Translations under genes and position numbers: made by a program
Notes under the pieces: generated by a model
Database searches by the model: none
What the model saw: the letters and a program-made list of their open reading frames with translations, nothing else
What the model was told of the DNA's origin: nothing
Assembly (NCBI GenBank): GCA_963749825.1
Contig: CAVVOI010000019.1
Location: forward strand, 1 to 64,000
Length of the DNA stretch: 64,000 nucleotides
DNA from: UBA11865 sp963749825
GTDB lineage: Bacteria > Chloroflexota > Anaerolineae > Promineifilales > Promineifilaceae
Direction: 5' to 3'
Shown here: positions 63,287-64,000 of the stretch, in pieces
How the letters are laid out: each line of letters starts with the position of its first letter
Position numbering within the stretch: the first letter of the stretch is position 1

Positions 63287-64000
63287 TCAGCCGGTCTTTG
63301 AACTTGAAGGGTTCAGAATGTCTCCCTCTTTCGAAGATATGGTATCTGTTGACGGCTGCCAAAAGCGACAGGAAAGCAACTTATTTAACGTAGGAAAACC
63401 GTCCCAAGGTGTGAGTTTTTTACCTTCTTCTCTGGGATCGTAACGGATAGGAACTTCCAAGATCCTCGCTCCAGAACGGAGTAGCTTTGCAGTGATTTCG
63501 GCTTCAATCTCAAATCGTTTGCTCTGCAGATCGAGAGATTGAAAAATATCACGCCTTATTAATTTATAACATGTTTCCATATCATGGAGACGGCAACCAT
63601 AGAGAATGTTCGTCGCCAAAGTCATAGCCTGGTTGCCCCAGCGCATCAGGCGTGACCGGTCATTCAGGTCGCGTACGCCGTAGACCACTTGAGCTCCATT
63701 TGTCACGTAGGTGTCGATCAAGCGGATATAATCTTCCGGGAAATATTCGAGGTCGGCATCCTGGATGATGACGGCATCACCACTCGCTTTTCCAAGCGCG
63801 GAGCGGATTGCCGAGCCTTTACCACGGTTTTCAGGATGGGTGATTAGTTGAATATCACCCGCTATGACGCTTTGAAGCTCTTGTTTGGTGCCATCGTCCG
63901 AGCCATCATCAACGACGAGTATTTCCATTTCAAGGGGTACGGCTTCTACGCGGCGCAATAATATGCCCAGAGTCGATGCCTCATTGTATACGGGGATGAT
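63287..64000 (-). CDS. Family 2 glycosyltransferase (DPM1-like), partial at the window end
   Basis: The reading frame continues past the edge (IIPVYNEASTLGILLRRVEAV), so the N-terminus is cut off. Motifs ILVVDDGSDDGTKQEL, ITHPENRGKGSAIRSALGKA, and VIIQDADLEYFPEDY (the D-x-D site) match dolichyl-phosphate mannosyltransferase-like GT2 enzymes. LHDMETCYKLIRRDIFQSL is the usual later segment. No C-terminal membrane segments are present, so it belongs to the soluble subgroup. Confidence 0.93.
   Translation of the reverse strand: MIPVYNEASTLGILLRRVEAVPLEMEILVVDDGSDDGTKQELQSVIAGDIQLITHPENRGKGSAIRSALGKASGDAVIIQDADLEYFPEDYIRLIDTYVTNGAQVVYGVRDLNDRSRLMRWGNQAMTLATNILYGCRLHDMETCYKLIRRDIFQSLDLQSKRFEIEAEITAKLLRSGARILEVPIRYDPREEGKKLTPWDGFPTLNKLLSCRFWQPSTDTISSKEGDILNPSSSKTG

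Noticed and set aside
1..64000. Mobile elements or prophage
   Set aside because: No transposase, integrase, resolvase or phage structural proteins and no paired terminal repeats were seen.

Overview
The window looks like a chromosomal segment of a Chloroflexota bacterium (Anaerolineae-like), with base composition near half GC. This is inferred from gene content, not from a marker search: lipoproteins with long Thr/Pro/Glu linkers and repeated V-E-V-T-R stalks, large signalling proteins with C-terminal TPR repeats (cyclase-ATPase and BTAD-ATPase types), SpoVS without other sporulation genes, and a 64-residue protein beginning MAYSYTNSKGRTYF that I associate with this phylum. The segment carries core genes (dnaA, leuS, proS, ilvE, ubiX, dinB) and a candidate replication origin. 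I see no prophage, transposase, integrase or CRISPR array.

Layout. 0-2.6 kb: two broken genes, a secreted glycosidase-like lipoprotein with about five frame changes and a URO-D family protein with one. 2.7-8 kb: dinB, an unknown protein, and a 1112-residue cyclase/ATPase/TPR protein. 8-17 kb: PucC-family carrier, stalked lipoprotein, DUF2332 protein, thiolase, ilvE, a MerR-type regulator, a DMT exporter and a frameshifted alpha/beta hydrolase. 17-24.2 kb: GNAT, frameshifted DUF952, tRNA-Gln(CTG) with terminator, sorbosone-dehydrogenase-like propeller, leuS with a structured leader, and proS. 24.4-31.4 kb: small conserved protein, class V PLP enzyme, a protein joining an effector-associated-type domain to pentapeptide repeats, and a BTAD-ATPase-TPR regulator beside it. 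31.5-41.6 kb, all minus strand: an ILVBL-like TPP enzyme cut by an in-frame amber codon, a hybrid histidine kinase, an oligopeptide-binding lipoprotein overlapping a membrane-anchored gluzincin peptidase, and an anchored glycosidase. 41.7-50.4 kb: orphan Dam-type methylase with a leaderless-looking promoter, GNAT, methyltransferases, a NYN nuclease with three OST-HTH repeats behind a 30-bp perfect palindrome, a MESH1-like hydrolase, the ubiX cluster and a YhaM-like exonuclease. 50.4-57 kb: GT39-like transferase, a CinA/NadD-like fusion, pepF, a left-handed beta-helix protein, a CmpB-like membrane protein and spoVS. 57-64 kb: dnaA with a long leader, candidate oriC, an MrfA-like helicase with an inserted HNH nuclease, an alpha/beta hydrolase, and a GT2 running off the end.

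How the parts fit. Between about 50 and 57 kb most genes point away from the candidate origin on the minus strand, and dnaA, the helicase and the hydrolase point away on the other side, as expected around oriC. The most promising material for new biology is the HNH-bearing MrfA-like helicase, the NYN/OST-HTH protein with its palindromic operator-like site, the effector-associated/pentapeptide protein next to a STAND-like regulator, the CinA-NadD fusion, and the leuS leader. At least nine reading-frame breaks in otherwise conserved genes (some at short homopolymers or GGCGGCCG) mean that assembly error must be excluded before any are called true pseudogenes.
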